This document shows, in pieces, positions 14,424-21,273 of a stretch of DNA of 21,273 nucleotides (its first letter is position 1; each line of letters starts with the position of its first letter). Where the stretch lies: assembly GCA_024277605.1 (NCBI GenBank), contig JAJRUU010000093.1, positions 1 through 21,273 of the forward strand, in the 5' to 3' direction. Source of the DNA: a bacterium (GTDB lineage Bacteria > SZUA-182 > SZUA-191 > JAJRXT01). The position numbers and the translations under genes were made by a program. The notes under the pieces are model-generated. The model saw only the letters and a program-made list of their open reading frames with translations. It ran no database searches and was not told the origin of the DNA.

Positions 14424-15098
14424 TTAGGTACATTTTGCCCCTCCTTCTGCATTAAACCGCTCCAACGGACAGCCTGTACATCTGGGTTTGGGACGGCAGA
14501 ATTCCTTACCGGTATATACTATCAGGGCATGGTATTCATTATAGAGCGCCACATCCGGGACAATGTGCATTTCAAAAAACTCTTGAGTTTGATAATAATT
14601 ATAACTTTCAGGTATAATCCCATGACGGCTGGATATGCGCTTGGTATAAGCATCCACCACGAATACCGGTTTATCTAAAGCGTAGAGTAAAATACTATCG
14701 GCAGTCTCCGGCCCTATGCCATGTACCCCCAGCAGCTTATCCCTTAAACCCGGCAGTTCTTCTTTGCGCATTTTATCAATATCGCAGCCATATTCCCGTT
14801 GGAAAAAGCTCACCAATGCCTTTAGCTTTTTGGCTTTTTGTTTATAATAACCGGAGGGCCTGATTAATTGAGCCAGCTGCTCAATAGGTGTGGCGGCCAT
14901 TTTTGAGACATCCAGCATATCATGGACTTTAAGGTTGATGATCGCTTTCTCAACATTGCTCCAGGCGGTATTCTGGGTAAGTATAGCACCCACCATTACC
15001 TCCCATGGGCTGTCACCCGGCCACCAGTTAAGTGGGCCAAAGGCGGCCAGCATTAATCGGTAGGCTTCCAGCAGTAGTTTTTCATATGCTTGGCTCAT
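14424..15098 (-). CDS. Endonuclease III-related HhH-GPD DNA glycosylase (COG2231/MagIII-like)
   Basis: A base-excision repair glycosylase of 224 residues. It has the HhH motif LLGVHGIGPETADSILLYA at 122-140 and the catalytic aspartate Asp149 (FVVDAYTKRI). Cysteines for a [4Fe-4S] cluster are at 201, 207, 210 and 223. The lysine used by bifunctional endonuclease III in GxKTA is replaced by Glu131 (GPETA), so a monofunctional glycosylase without lyase activity is predicted, as for Helicobacter MagIII, which removes 3-methyladenine. WWPGDSPWEVMVGAILTQNTAW near the N-terminus is typical of this subgroup. AAGGA lies six bases before the ATG, and a consensus promoter lies upstream. The stop codon directly borders repeat copy D. 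The actual damaged base cannot be read from sequence. Confidence 0.9.
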   Translation of the reverse strand: MSQAYEKLLLEAYRLMLAAFGPLNWWPGDSPWEVMVGAILTQNTAWSNVEKAIINLKVHDMLDVSKMAATPIEQLAQLIRPSGYYKQKAKKLKALVSFFQREYGCDIDKMRKEELPGLRDKLLGVHGIGPETADSILLYALDKPVFVVDAYTKRISSRHGIIPESYNYYQTQEFFEMHIVPDVALYNEYHALIVYTGKEFCRPKPRCTGCPLERFNAEGGAKCT

Positions 15099-15165
15099 AT
15101 ATGTTCCTTTATATATTGTTGAGCTGATAAAACATCATTTTAATTATTCCCGCTAATCAGCTTTT

Positions 15166-15194
15166 ATTATATGTGGCTGGCTTATCTGTGTCAA
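15166..15194 (-). promoter_or_regulatory. Consensus sigma70 promoter of the glycosylase gene
   Basis: TTGACA (15194-15189) and TATAAT (15171-15166) on the minus strand are separated by exactly 17 bases, a perfect match to the consensus. The leader between it and the ATG has an inverted repeat (AGCTGAT at 15123-15129, ATCAGCT at 15156-15162). Confidence 0.85.
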
Positions 15195-15227
15195 TTATCG
15201 CCACCAACCGGATTATTCATATGACTT

Positions 15228-15381
15228 ATACCAAGTTGCAATCGAACATATACTAAATGGGTAGGGAGGGCTTTAGCCCCCGGGCTTTAGCCCCCGGGCT
15301 TTAGCCCTCCGCTCTTTGGTCGGCCTAAAGGCCAACCTACCCGAGTGAGAAATTAGTATCATTTTGAATGCAACTTGGTAT
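15228..15381. repeat. MITE-like element with 30-base inverted ends and an inner palindromic insert
   Basis: The outer arms (starting ATACCAAGTTGCAATCGAAC at 15228 and ending GAATGCAACTTGGTAT at 15381) are imperfect inverted repeats of about 30 bases. They enclose an 84-base unit (15259-15342) bounded by GGGTAGG and CCTACCC. Inside, the 14-base unit GGGCTTTAGCCCCC occurs three times in tandem (15268, 15282, 15296), and GGCCTAAAGGCC pairs locally. The layout suggests one palindromic element inserted into, or captured by, another. A separate perfect hairpin, AAAAGCTG-TTTG-CAGCTTTT, follows at 15383-15402. Together these account for most of the 457-base gap, which has no plausible gene. Confidence 0.8.
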
Positions 15382-15425
15382 TAAAAGCTGTTTGCAGCTT
15401 TTAGCGTTAGCAAAATCAGCCAAAA

Positions 15426-15463
15426 GGTGACAAGTCCCAGGAACCTGTACCTGGTCATGTCCC
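15426..15463. repeat. GGGAC-type repeat upstream of ahbB
   Basis: GGTGACAAGTCCCAGGAACC continues through TGTACCTGG to CATGTCCC, with a small hairpin CCAGG...CCTGG. A related inverted piece, GGGGACAGGTCACC, lies at 16056-16069, so the ahbB gene is bracketed. Confidence 0.5.
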
Positions 15464-15471
15464 AAAAAAAC

Positions 15472-15501
15472 TTGACAAAACAAGTGTCTTAAGCTTATAG
15501 T
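15472..15501 (+). promoter_or_regulatory. Promoter of ahbB
   Basis: TTGACA (15472-15477) and TATAGT (15496-15501) with an 18-base spacer, 54 bases before the ATG at 15556. The -35 is perfect and the -10 has five of six consensus bases. Confidence 0.7.
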
Positions 15502-15555
15502 AGGCCCTGAGTTCGTGTGCTTTGACCAAGTAGAACAATTACAAACAAATATAAA

Positions 15556-16017
15556 ATGTTAGATACGCAACAAAAAATAATAAAGGAGCTACAGGGTGAT
15601 TTACCTCTATGTTCCTACCCTTTCCGTGAGATTGCACAGCGGGTGGGCGCTACCGAGGATGAAGTTTTAGCCTTGGTTGACAAATACGTCAAGGAGGGTG
15701 TCATCCGCCGTTTTGGAACCATGCTGGCCCATCAGCGGCTTGGTTTTACCGCTAACGGTATGGGAGTATGGCGGGTGCCTGAGGCCGAGGTGGAGCGGGC
15801 AGGTAATATTATGGCGTCTTACCAGGAAGTAAGCCACTGCTATGAGCGCCCTCTATCTATTGCCTGGCCTTATAACTTATACACGATGATTCACGCTACC
15901 AGCCGCCGCGAGTGTGAACAGATAGCCGCCAGCATATCCCAAGCCACCGGTATTAAGGACTATAGCTTGCTTTTCTCCACCCGGGAGCTTAAAAAGGCGA
16001 GTATGGTTTATTATTAA
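15556..16017 (+). CDS. ahbB: Siroheme decarboxylase beta subunit AhbB (Lrp/AsnC-like fold)
   Basis: A 153-residue protein built like an AsnC/Lrp regulator but belonging to the siroheme decarboxylases. AhbA/AhbB converts siroheme to didecarboxysiroheme in the alternative haem (or haem d1) pathway. Residues 1-60 form the winged-helix-like part (FREIAQRVGATEDEVLALVD). The family motifs follow: VIRRFGTMLAHQRLGF at 49-64, GMGVWRVPE, and HCYERPLSIAWPYNLYTMIH. The last is characteristic of AhbB rather than AhbA. No good Shine-Dalgarno precedes the ATG. The partner ahbA and the radical SAM gene ahbC are not in this window, so the enzyme depends on subunits encoded elsewhere or acts alone. A transcription-factor role is less likely given the motif. 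Confidence 0.88.
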   Translation: MLDTQQKIIKELQGDLPLCSYPFREIAQRVGATEDEVLALVDKYVKEGVIRRFGTMLAHQRLGFTANGMGVWRVPEAEVERAGNIMASYQEVSHCYERPLSIAWPYNLYTMIHATSRRECEQIAASISQATGIKDYSLLFSTRELKKASMVYY

Positions 16018-16055
16018 TAAGTAACTATATATGACCAGACTTCGTTGTTCTAATT

Positions 16056-16069
16056 GGGGACAGGTCACC
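16056..16069. repeat. GGGGACAGGTCACC element after ahbB
   Basis: A short element related in inverted orientation to the start of 15426-15463 (GGTGACAAGTCCC). Apart from this and the rpsO promoter, the 297 bases between ahbB and rpsO show nothing coding that I can support. Confidence 0.4.
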
Positions 16070-16225
16070 TAAAATTAAATGTTCAGCAGGAATTTAATGC
16101 CTATAAAGCATGTCGTTACGCCCTTTACACTGCAATCTCCACCCCAGCGATCAATTTAAAATTATTCCATTACTGTAATTCGCTGAGTCGTGGACAGTTT
16201 TGGCTACGTTCAGTGTATTTCGGGC

Positions 16226-16254
16226 TTTACAAAAGTATTGTATTATGATATCAT
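16226..16254 (+). promoter_or_regulatory. Promoter of the rpsO-pnp unit
   Basis: TTTACA (16226-16231) and TATCAT (16249-16254), 17 bases apart, with TG one base before the -10 (extended -10). It lies 60 bases upstream of the rpsO start. The leader is AT-rich and may hold the S15 autoregulatory site known in other bacteria; I could not define its fold. Confidence 0.65.
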
Positions 16255-16314
16255 GTGATATTGTAAATGATGTGTATAAATTAATCTTTAATCCGTCACG
16301 GCAGGAGAAGTATT

Positions 16315-16584
16315 ATGTCCTTTACTAAGGAAGCAAAGAGCACTCTGATTGATAATTTCAGCTTGCATGATAACGACACCGGTTCCCCAGAGGTACAGAT
16401 CGCCTTATTGAGCGAGCGCATCAACTACCTTACTGAGCACTTTAAGGTGCACGCCAAGGATCATCACTCACGACGGGGACTATTGAAACTGGTTGGACAG
16501 CGTCGCCGATTATTGGACTATGTCAAGAGCAAAGATTCCAAAAGGTATCAAGATTTAATTAAGAGATTAGGCATCCGCAAGTAA
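16315..16584 (+). CDS. rpsO: 30S ribosomal protein S15
   Basis: An 89-residue protein of the usual length. It binds the central domain of 16S rRNA (helices h20-h22) early in small-subunit assembly. Diagnostic segments are present: DTGSPEVQIALLSERINYLTEH at 22-42, HAKDHHSRRGLLKLVGQRRRLLDYV at 46-70 and the C-terminus IKRLGIRK. AGGAG lies eight bases before the ATG. It is followed by pnp after 64 bases, the classic rpsO-pnp order. The gap has a short perfect palindrome (ACGGTACCGT, 16585-16594) right after the stop. By analogy, rpsO expression is probably controlled by S15 binding its own leader. Confidence 0.98.
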   Translation: MSFTKEAKSTLIDNFSLHDNDTGSPEVQIALLSERINYLTEHFKVHAKDHHSRRGLLKLVGQRRRLLDYVKSKDSKRYQDLIKRLGIRK

Positions 16585-16648
16585 ACGGTACCGTCTAACA
16601 GCAGAAGCAGCCAATAAACAATGAGCAGCTAAGAGAGGAAGTTATTTT

Positions 16649-18748
16649 ATGTTACATGAATTAGATTTACAGCTTGATGGCCGCAAGCTTAGTATAAGTA
16701 GTGGCGAGATGGCCAGGCAAGCAGATGGCGCCGTAGTAGTCCAGTGCGGTGGTACAGTAGTACTGGTAACCGCAGTGGTATCAAAAACCGTCAGAGAGGG
16801 GATAGATTTCTTACCCCTAACAGTTGATTATATCGAAAAGCATTATGCCGCCGGTAAAATTCCCGGCGGATTTTTTAAACGCGAAGGTCGTCCCGGGGAA
16901 AAAGAAACCCTGACTTCCCGGCTGATTGATCGATCCTTAAGGCCATTGTTTCCCGATAATTTCGCTAATGAAACTCAAGTAATTGCGCTGGTATTATCGG
17001 CCGATCAAGAGAATGACCCCGATACGCTGGCCTTGATTGGCGCCTCTGCGGCGCTGACTATATCGCCTATCCCTTTTATAGGGCCGATCGGTGGCGTACG
17101 GGTGGGAGAGGTTAACGGTGAACTTGTAGTCAACCCCACTAAAGCTCAATTAGAGGATAGTCCGCTGAATCTATTGGTGGCCGGTAGCCAGGATGCTATC
17201 ATTATGGTAGAGGGGCAAGCCAAGGAAGTACCGGAAGCCCGATTGCTGGAAGCCTTGTTCTTCGCCCATGAAAAAATAATCAAGACCATAGAATTACAAA
17301 AAGAGCTGCGGCAGTTATGCGGTAAAGACAACATGGAAGTGGTAGTCACAGAAAGCGGCCCGCTTACTGCGGATATTGAGGCTCAAGTTAGAGCGGCTGC
17401 TACTGAAAAAATCAGCGTAATTCTCACAATTGCAGAAAAGCTGTCCCGCCAGGAAAAAATGGGAGAGCTAAAGGAACAGCTCCTCACACAATTTGCGGCA
17501 GAAGACGAAGCGCTCGCAGCCCAGATTAAGGGGTTGTTGTATAAGATAGAAAAGGCACAGTTTCGTCAAGTTACCGTACATAAAGGCATACGCTCTGACG
17601 GGCGCAGTTTCGATCAAATTCGCCCAATCTCCTCCAGAACCGGCGTACTGCCCCGTACCCATGGCTCGGCCCTGTTTACTCGCGGGGAAACCCAGGCGCT
17701 GGCGGTCACTACCCTGGGGACCAGATCCGATGAACAAAGAATAGACAATTTGTCGGGAGAATACTTTAAAAAGTTTATGCTGCATTACAATTTCCCCCCA
17801 TTCAGTGTAGGCGAGGTGAAATTCATGAGAACTCCCGGGCGCCGGGAAATCGGTCATGGAAGTCTGGCTGAGAAGGCTATTGAACCAGTACTGCCTAGTG
17901 GGGATGATTTTCCTTATACTATCCGCATCGTGTCTGATATTCTGGAATCCAATGGTTCGTCATCTATGGCCAGTGTATGTGGCGCATCTCTTTCACTTAT
18001 GGATGCCGGGGTGCCGATTAAAGATGCCGTGGCCGGTATTGCCATGGGGCTTATCACCGAGGATGATAATTTTGTCATCTTAAGCGATATTATGGGCTTA
18101 GAAGATCACTGTGGTGATATGGATTTTAAAGTTGCCGGTACCAAAAACGGGGTTACCGCCATTCAAATGGACATAAAAGTTAAAGGCATCACCAAGGAGA
18201 TAATTCAACAAGCCCTGGAACAGGCTAAAGAAGGCAGACTCCATATATTAGGTAAAATGGCTGAAGGCCTAAAAGAGCCGAGGGACGCCGTATCTCCCTA
18301 TGCCCCTCGTATCTTTATCGTTCAAATCAAACCGGAAAAAGTGCGCGACGTAATCGGTCAGGGAGGCAAAACGGTCAAGGGCATCATTGAGCAAACCGGG
18401 GTTCAGATTAACATTGAAGATGACGGTAAAATCACCGTTGCTTCCCCCGACGTGGAATCAGGTAATAAGGCCGTGGCCATAATTCAAAGCATTACCGAAG
18501 ACCCTGAAATAAATAAAGTTTACATGGGCAAAGTAAAACGCATCATGGACTTTGGAGCGTTTGTAGAAATTATACCCAACACTGATGGCTTGCTGCATAT
18601 CTCCCAAATTGCCAACCACCGTGTGCGGGCGGTTGAAGATGAATTAAAGATAGGCGATGAGTTTGAAGTAAAGGTGATCGAGGTAGACCCCCAGGGTAAG
18701 ATACGCTTAAGCCGTAAAGCGCTGCTTAAGGCAGATGATAACGCATAA
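16649..18748 (+). CDS. pnp: Polyribonucleotide nucleotidyltransferase (PNPase)
   Basis: A 699-residue phosphorolytic 3'-5' exoribonuclease that degrades mRNA and can add tails; it works as a trimer. All domains are present in order. The first RNase PH-like core is at about 10-140 (GREGIDFLPLTVDYIEKHYA-type start and FFKREGRPGEKETLTSRLIDRSLRPLFP). A helical domain follows, then the second RNase PH core at about 310-540 with the catalytic region SDIMGLEDHCGDMDFKVAGT. A KH domain is at about 555-615 (VIGQGGKTVKGIIEQTGVQI), and an S1 domain is at about 625-694 (GKVKRIMDFGAFVEI...GLLHISQI). AGAGGAAG precedes the ATG. It is the second gene of rpsO-pnp and is followed by an M16 protease gene after 61 bases. 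Confidence 0.98.
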   Translation: MLHELDLQLDGRKLSISSGEMARQADGAVVVQCGGTVVLVTAVVSKTVREGIDFLPLTVDYIEKHYAAGKIPGGFFKREGRPGEKETLTSRLIDRSLRPLFPDNFANETQVIALVLSADQENDPDTLALIGASAALTISPIPFIGPIGGVRVGEVNGELVVNPTKAQLEDSPLNLLVAGSQDAIIMVEGQAKEVPEARLLEALFFAHEKIIKTIELQKELRQLCGKDNMEVVVTESGPLTADIEAQVRAAATEKISVILTIAEKLSRQEKMGELKEQLLTQFAAEDEALAAQIKGLLYKIEKAQFRQVTVHKGIRSDGRSFDQIRPISSRTGVLPRTHGSALFTRGETQALAVTTLGTRSDEQRIDNLSGEYFKKFMLHYNFPPFSVGEVKFMRTPGRREIGHGSLAEKAIEPVLPSGDDFPYTIRIVSDILESNGSSSMASVCGASLSLMDAGVPIKDAVAGIAMGLITEDDNFVILSDIMGLEDHCGDMDFKVAGTKNGVTAIQMDIKVKGITKEIIQQALEQAKEGRLHILGKMAEGLKEPRDAVSPYAPRIFIVQIKPEKVRDVIGQGGKTVKGIIEQTGVQINIEDDGKITVASPDVESGNKAVAIIQSITEDPEINKVYMGKVKRIMDFGAFVEIIPNTDGLLHISQIANHRVRAVEDELKIGDEFEVKVIEVDPQGKIRLSRKALLKADDNA

Positions 18749-18809
18749 TCTCTAATCTATTAAAATGATCGGTCATTCCAGGTAGTTTTTTTACCAGGTC
18801 AGGAAATCT

Positions 18810-20084
18810 ATGGATGGCTTTTACCGCAAGCACATTTTAGATAATGGCACTATTGTAATAACAGAAGAGATCCCCCATGTAAGATCGGCATCTATAGGGT
18901 TCTGGGTTATGACAGGTTCTCGCCATGAAACTCCCGCCCAGAATGGTATTTCCCATTTTATAGAACACCTTTTATTTAAAGGAACCCATAACCGTAGCAC
19001 AGTAGAAATTGCTCAACTGATCGATTCAATCGGTGGCAATGTAGATGCTTCTACCAGTCATGAAAATACTTGTTTTTACGCACGGGTATTAGACGAGCAT
19101 TTGGCGCTGGCTGTGGAGCTATTATCTGATATTGTGCTCCAGCTCAAATTTGACCCTCAGGAATTAGAAGTGGAACGCCAGGTAATTCTGGAGGAGATAA
19201 AAACTATAGAAGATACGCCGGATGACTATATCCATGTGTTGCTCTCTGATGCAATATGGCCAGATCATCCACTGGGGCGGTCGATAATAGGCGCCGCCCA
19301 CAATGTTGCCGGTTTTTCCAAATCGCAAATAATAGAGTTCTACCGACAGCACTATCAACCTGACAACATAATAATCTCAGCTACCGGAAATATAAAGCAC
19401 GCTGAGTTATTAGAACTGCTGGAGCGTTGGTATACACCGGCAATTCGAACAGTTGCCAAGCAGCCTGCTGCCAAGCAGCCAGCTCCACAGTTTACTCGTC
19501 AGCTGCGAAGTCATAATAGAGACTTAGAGCAAATTCATTTATGTATAGCCACCAAAGGCTTGGCACAAAATCACCGGGATAGATACAGCGCTGAATTACT
19601 TAATGTTATATTAGGCGGCGGTAACAGTTCTCGTTTATTTCAGCAAATCAGAGAGCAACGGGGACTGGCCTACAACGTTTACTCCTATGTTAATTCATAT
19701 TGTGACACCGGAGCAGAAGCGGTTTATGCCGCTACTGACCCTAAAACAGCCCTGGAGGTGATAGATCTCATTTTAAAGCAACTCAATGACCTAAAAAAAG
19801 TAAAAGTGACCGCTGAGGAACTCGCCAGAAACAAAAAACACCTAAAGGGGCAACTTACGCTTGGCATGGAAAATACTTGTAACCGGATGGTTGCCTTAGC
19901 TAGCCATGAAATTTATTTCGGCAGACAATTTTCTTTAGACGAGATATTAGTCGGCATTGAGCAAGTTAGTAGTGCAGATATTAATAAGCTGGCTAATGAG
20001 TTGTTTGATAGTAACTGCTTGACCTTGGTAACCTTAGGCAATTTAGAGAGTGATGCAATATCAGCGAAAGATTTGCGATGTTAA
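18810..20084 (+). CDS. M16-family (pitrilysin/processing peptidase-like) zinc protease
   Basis: A 424-residue insulinase-superfamily peptidase. The inverted zinc motif HxxEH is His49-Phe-Ile-Glu52-His53, and the third ligand Glu129 lies in VERQVILEEIKTIEDTPDD, the expected 76 residues further on. The second half has the M16 C-terminal region with GGGNSSRLFQQIREQRGLAYNVYSY. Length fits the single-unit bacterial M16B type (YmxG/MlpA-like), which forms a two-unit clamp as a dimer. No signal peptide is seen, so it is likely cytoplasmic. An AGGAAA site precedes the ATG. Location after rpsO-pnp is common in several bacterial phyla and supports the call. Its substrates are unknown. A short lysine-alanine-glutamine stretch with a repeat (AKQPAAKQPAPQ) at about 216-228 marks the linker. 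Confidence 0.95.
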   Translation: MDGFYRKHILDNGTIVITEEIPHVRSASIGFWVMTGSRHETPAQNGISHFIEHLLFKGTHNRSTVEIAQLIDSIGGNVDASTSHENTCFYARVLDEHLALAVELLSDIVLQLKFDPQELEVERQVILEEIKTIEDTPDDYIHVLLSDAIWPDHPLGRSIIGAAHNVAGFSKSQIIEFYRQHYQPDNIIISATGNIKHAELLELLERWYTPAIRTVAKQPAAKQPAPQFTRQLRSHNRDLEQIHLCIATKGLAQNHRDRYSAELLNVILGGGNSSRLFQQIREQRGLAYNVYSYVNSYCDTGAEAVYAATDPKTALEVIDLILKQLNDLKKVKVTAEELARNKKHLKGQLTLGMENTCNRMVALASHEIYFGRQFSLDEILVGIEQVSSADINKLANELFDSNCLTLVTLGNLESDAISAKDLRC

Positions 20085-20132
20085 AACAAGTTTTCAAACA
20101 ATTTATTTAAACGAGTTAGGAGGTTGATCTAA

Positions 20133-21218
20133 ATGACAGAAAAAGAATTGACGTCATTGACCAGAAAACAATTGGTTGCACTGGCAATGGATGAGGGAAT
20201 AAAAAACTATAGCCGGATGACCAAAGCTAAATTAATAGAAAACTTGAGCGCAAAAAGCCCAAAAGCTAACGCCGACAAAAAAACGCCGGTTCATACTACT
20301 CATCCTGTATCCAAAGAAGAAAAGCCGCAGCACACCGCATTAGCTTATGAGCAGGATCAGGTGGAAGAGGCTAAATACTATATAGGACCAACTGAATACC
20401 GCATAGAAGGACAAACGGCAGACCTGCCTTCAGGCTATGGGGACAATAAAATTGTGGCTTTAGTAAGAGACCCTTACTGGATTTATACTTACTGGGAAGT
20501 TTCGCCTCATAGCATCCAACAGGCCAAGGCTGCTTTGGGTGAAAAATGGAATGGTGCAAAATCAATTCTGCGAGTATATGACATCACCGATAGAGAATTT
20601 AATGGGGAAAACGCTAATAAAAGTTTTGATATAGAGCTAAATGGCGGCGTCAGCAACTGGTACATCAATGTGGGAGAGCCCAATCGCTGTTACTGTATTG
20701 ATATTGGCGTACTTACCGCTGATGGTCAGCTATATACTTTAGCCCGCTCAAATGCGGTAACTCCTCCACGGGATTCGATGTCGGAGGTAGTTGATGAGGA
20801 ATGGATGAGTTCGCGTGAAGATGCCGAGAAGATGTATGCCTTATCCGGCGGCTTTGGCATCGGCGCCGGTTCGCTGGAACTACAGGAGATGATGCAGGAA
20901 CGCTTAAAACGGGAATTATCTTCCGGGGGCAGCAGTAGTTGGGAAAGTGGGATTTCACGAGAGAAAAAGCGGGGTTTTTGGTTTATCCTGGATGCTGAAT
21001 TGGTGGTTTATGGAGCAACTGAACCGAACGCCAGCGTCACTATACAAAACAGGCCCGTAAACTTAAGACCGGACGGCACCTTTAGCCTGCGCTTTGCGCT
21101 CCCTAACGGGGAACAGGTAATTCCGGTAACCGCTACTTCGGCCGATAAGGTGGAAGCCCGAACCATCACCCCGGTTGTCAACCGAAGCACCAACAAAAGC
21201 GCAACTGTTGCTGCTTAA
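20133..21218 (+). CDS. Rho_N and DUF4912 domain protein
   Basis: A 361-residue protein of unknown function. Residues 1-40 form a Rho N-terminal/SAP-like helical motif (LTSLTRKQLVALAMDEGIKN then MTKAKLIENL), which may bind nucleic acid. A low-complexity linker follows to about 80. DUF4912 is at about 82-210 (KIVALVRDPYWIYTYWEVS, SWYIN-type NWYINVGEPNRCYCIDIGVL). A Met/Glu-rich helix is at 226-262. A second beta domain is at about 281-350 (FILDAELVVYGATEPNASVT, then LRPDGTFSLRFALPNGEQ), which looks Ig-like. AGGAGG is nine bases before the ATG. In several genomes such a gene precedes a GH57 glucan-branching enzyme; the window ends before that can be checked. No catalytic motif is visible. The last 55 bases hold nothing I can assign. 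Confidence 0.85.
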   Translation: MTEKELTSLTRKQLVALAMDEGIKNYSRMTKAKLIENLSAKSPKANADKKTPVHTTHPVSKEEKPQHTALAYEQDQVEEAKYYIGPTEYRIEGQTADLPSGYGDNKIVALVRDPYWIYTYWEVSPHSIQQAKAALGEKWNGAKSILRVYDITDREFNGENANKSFDIELNGGVSNWYINVGEPNRCYCIDIGVLTADGQLYTLARSNAVTPPRDSMSEVVDEEWMSSREDAEKMYALSGGFGIGAGSLELQEMMQERLKRELSSGGSSSWESGISREKKRGFWFILDAELVVYGATEPNASVTIQNRPVNLRPDGTFSLRFALPNGEQVIPVTATSADKVEARTITPVVNRSTNKSATVAA

Positions 21219-21273
21219 TCAATAACATTGTATCCTAGAGACCGATGCGCTATCACATGATATAAAACATAAG

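Noticed and set aside
14424..15098. Classical bifunctional endonuclease III (nth)
   Set aside because: The catalytic lysine position is Glu131 and the cysteine spacing differs, which fits the COG2231/MagIII group instead.
15268..15309. Three tandem 14-base units as a possible CRISPR array
   Set aside because: There are no spacers between the units, and they form part of a larger palindrome.
15556..16017. Lrp/AsnC-type transcription regulator
   Set aside because: The fold is shared, but HCYERP...WPYNLYTMIH and RRFG...HQRLGF are marks of siroheme decarboxylase beta subunits.
16054..16248. A 64-codon frame between ahbB and rpsO
   Set aside because: No ribosome site, no recognisable pattern, starts within a short repeat and runs into the rpsO promoter.
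18749..18809. Terminator between pnp and the M16 gene
   Set aside because: There is a T-run, but the flanking GGTA/TACC pairing is too short to call a stem; readthrough is as likely.

Overview
The window looks like chromosomal DNA of a diderm, LPS-bearing bacterium. Three things point that way: a TolC-type outer-membrane channel with an RND pump, a lipid A L-Ara4N modification cluster (arnC, arnA, arnD, arnT), and a siroheme decarboxylase subunit of the alternative haem route common in anaerobes. Two BlaI/MecI-type repressors with a BlaR1-like M56 protease, and a Rho_N/DUF4912 protein, are features I associate with Firmicutes-like or deep-branching lineages. I cannot place the organism more precisely; diderm Firmicutes, deltaproteobacteria-like groups and candidate phyla all remain possible.

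Region 1 (1-5345, minus strand) reads as one regulon: blaI-like repressor, BlaR1-like protease, a small conserved hypothetical, an exported hypothetical, TolC-like channel, CusB/CzcB-like adaptor with a His/Glu-rich segment, and the start of a CusA/CzcA-like RND pump that runs off the left edge. Dyads with TACTA/TAGTA half-sites lie over the repressor's own promoter and just before the first gene of the efflux set. This suggests that a BlaI/BlaR-type switch controls metal or drug efflux. Region 2 (5346-6590) holds a second, solitary, divergent blaI-like gene and several palindromic repeats.

Region 3 (6591-12248, minus strand) encodes ArnC, ArnA, ArnD and ArnT, which build, deformylate and transfer 4-amino-4-deoxy-L-arabinose to lipid A. 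arnB is not present. Region 4 (12249-15194) has a YgiQ-family radical SAM gene broken by one in-frame TAG, and a MagIII/COG2231-type HhH-GPD DNA glycosylase behind a consensus sigma70 promoter. Region 5 (15195-21273, plus strand) has ahbB, rpsO, pnp, an M16 zinc protease and a Rho_N-DUF4912 protein, an ordinary housekeeping arrangement.

The most striking non-coding feature is a family of about 110-215 bp MITE-like repeats ending in a palindrome of the type CCCGAAaaaTTCGGG. Four copies (5371-5583, 6384-6590, 12264-12441, 14320-14423) separate the accessory genes, and inverted copies bracket the arn cluster. The outer palindrome directly abuts the stop codons of arnT and of the glycosylase gene and the ribosome binding site of arnC. 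Other, unrelated palindromic repeats lie at 6241-6297, 9146-9175/12527-12556, 12467-12494, 15228-15381, 15426-15463 and 16056-16069. The region between 5.3 and 16.1 kb therefore looks like a repeat-rich mosaic of accessory genes next to a conserved core.
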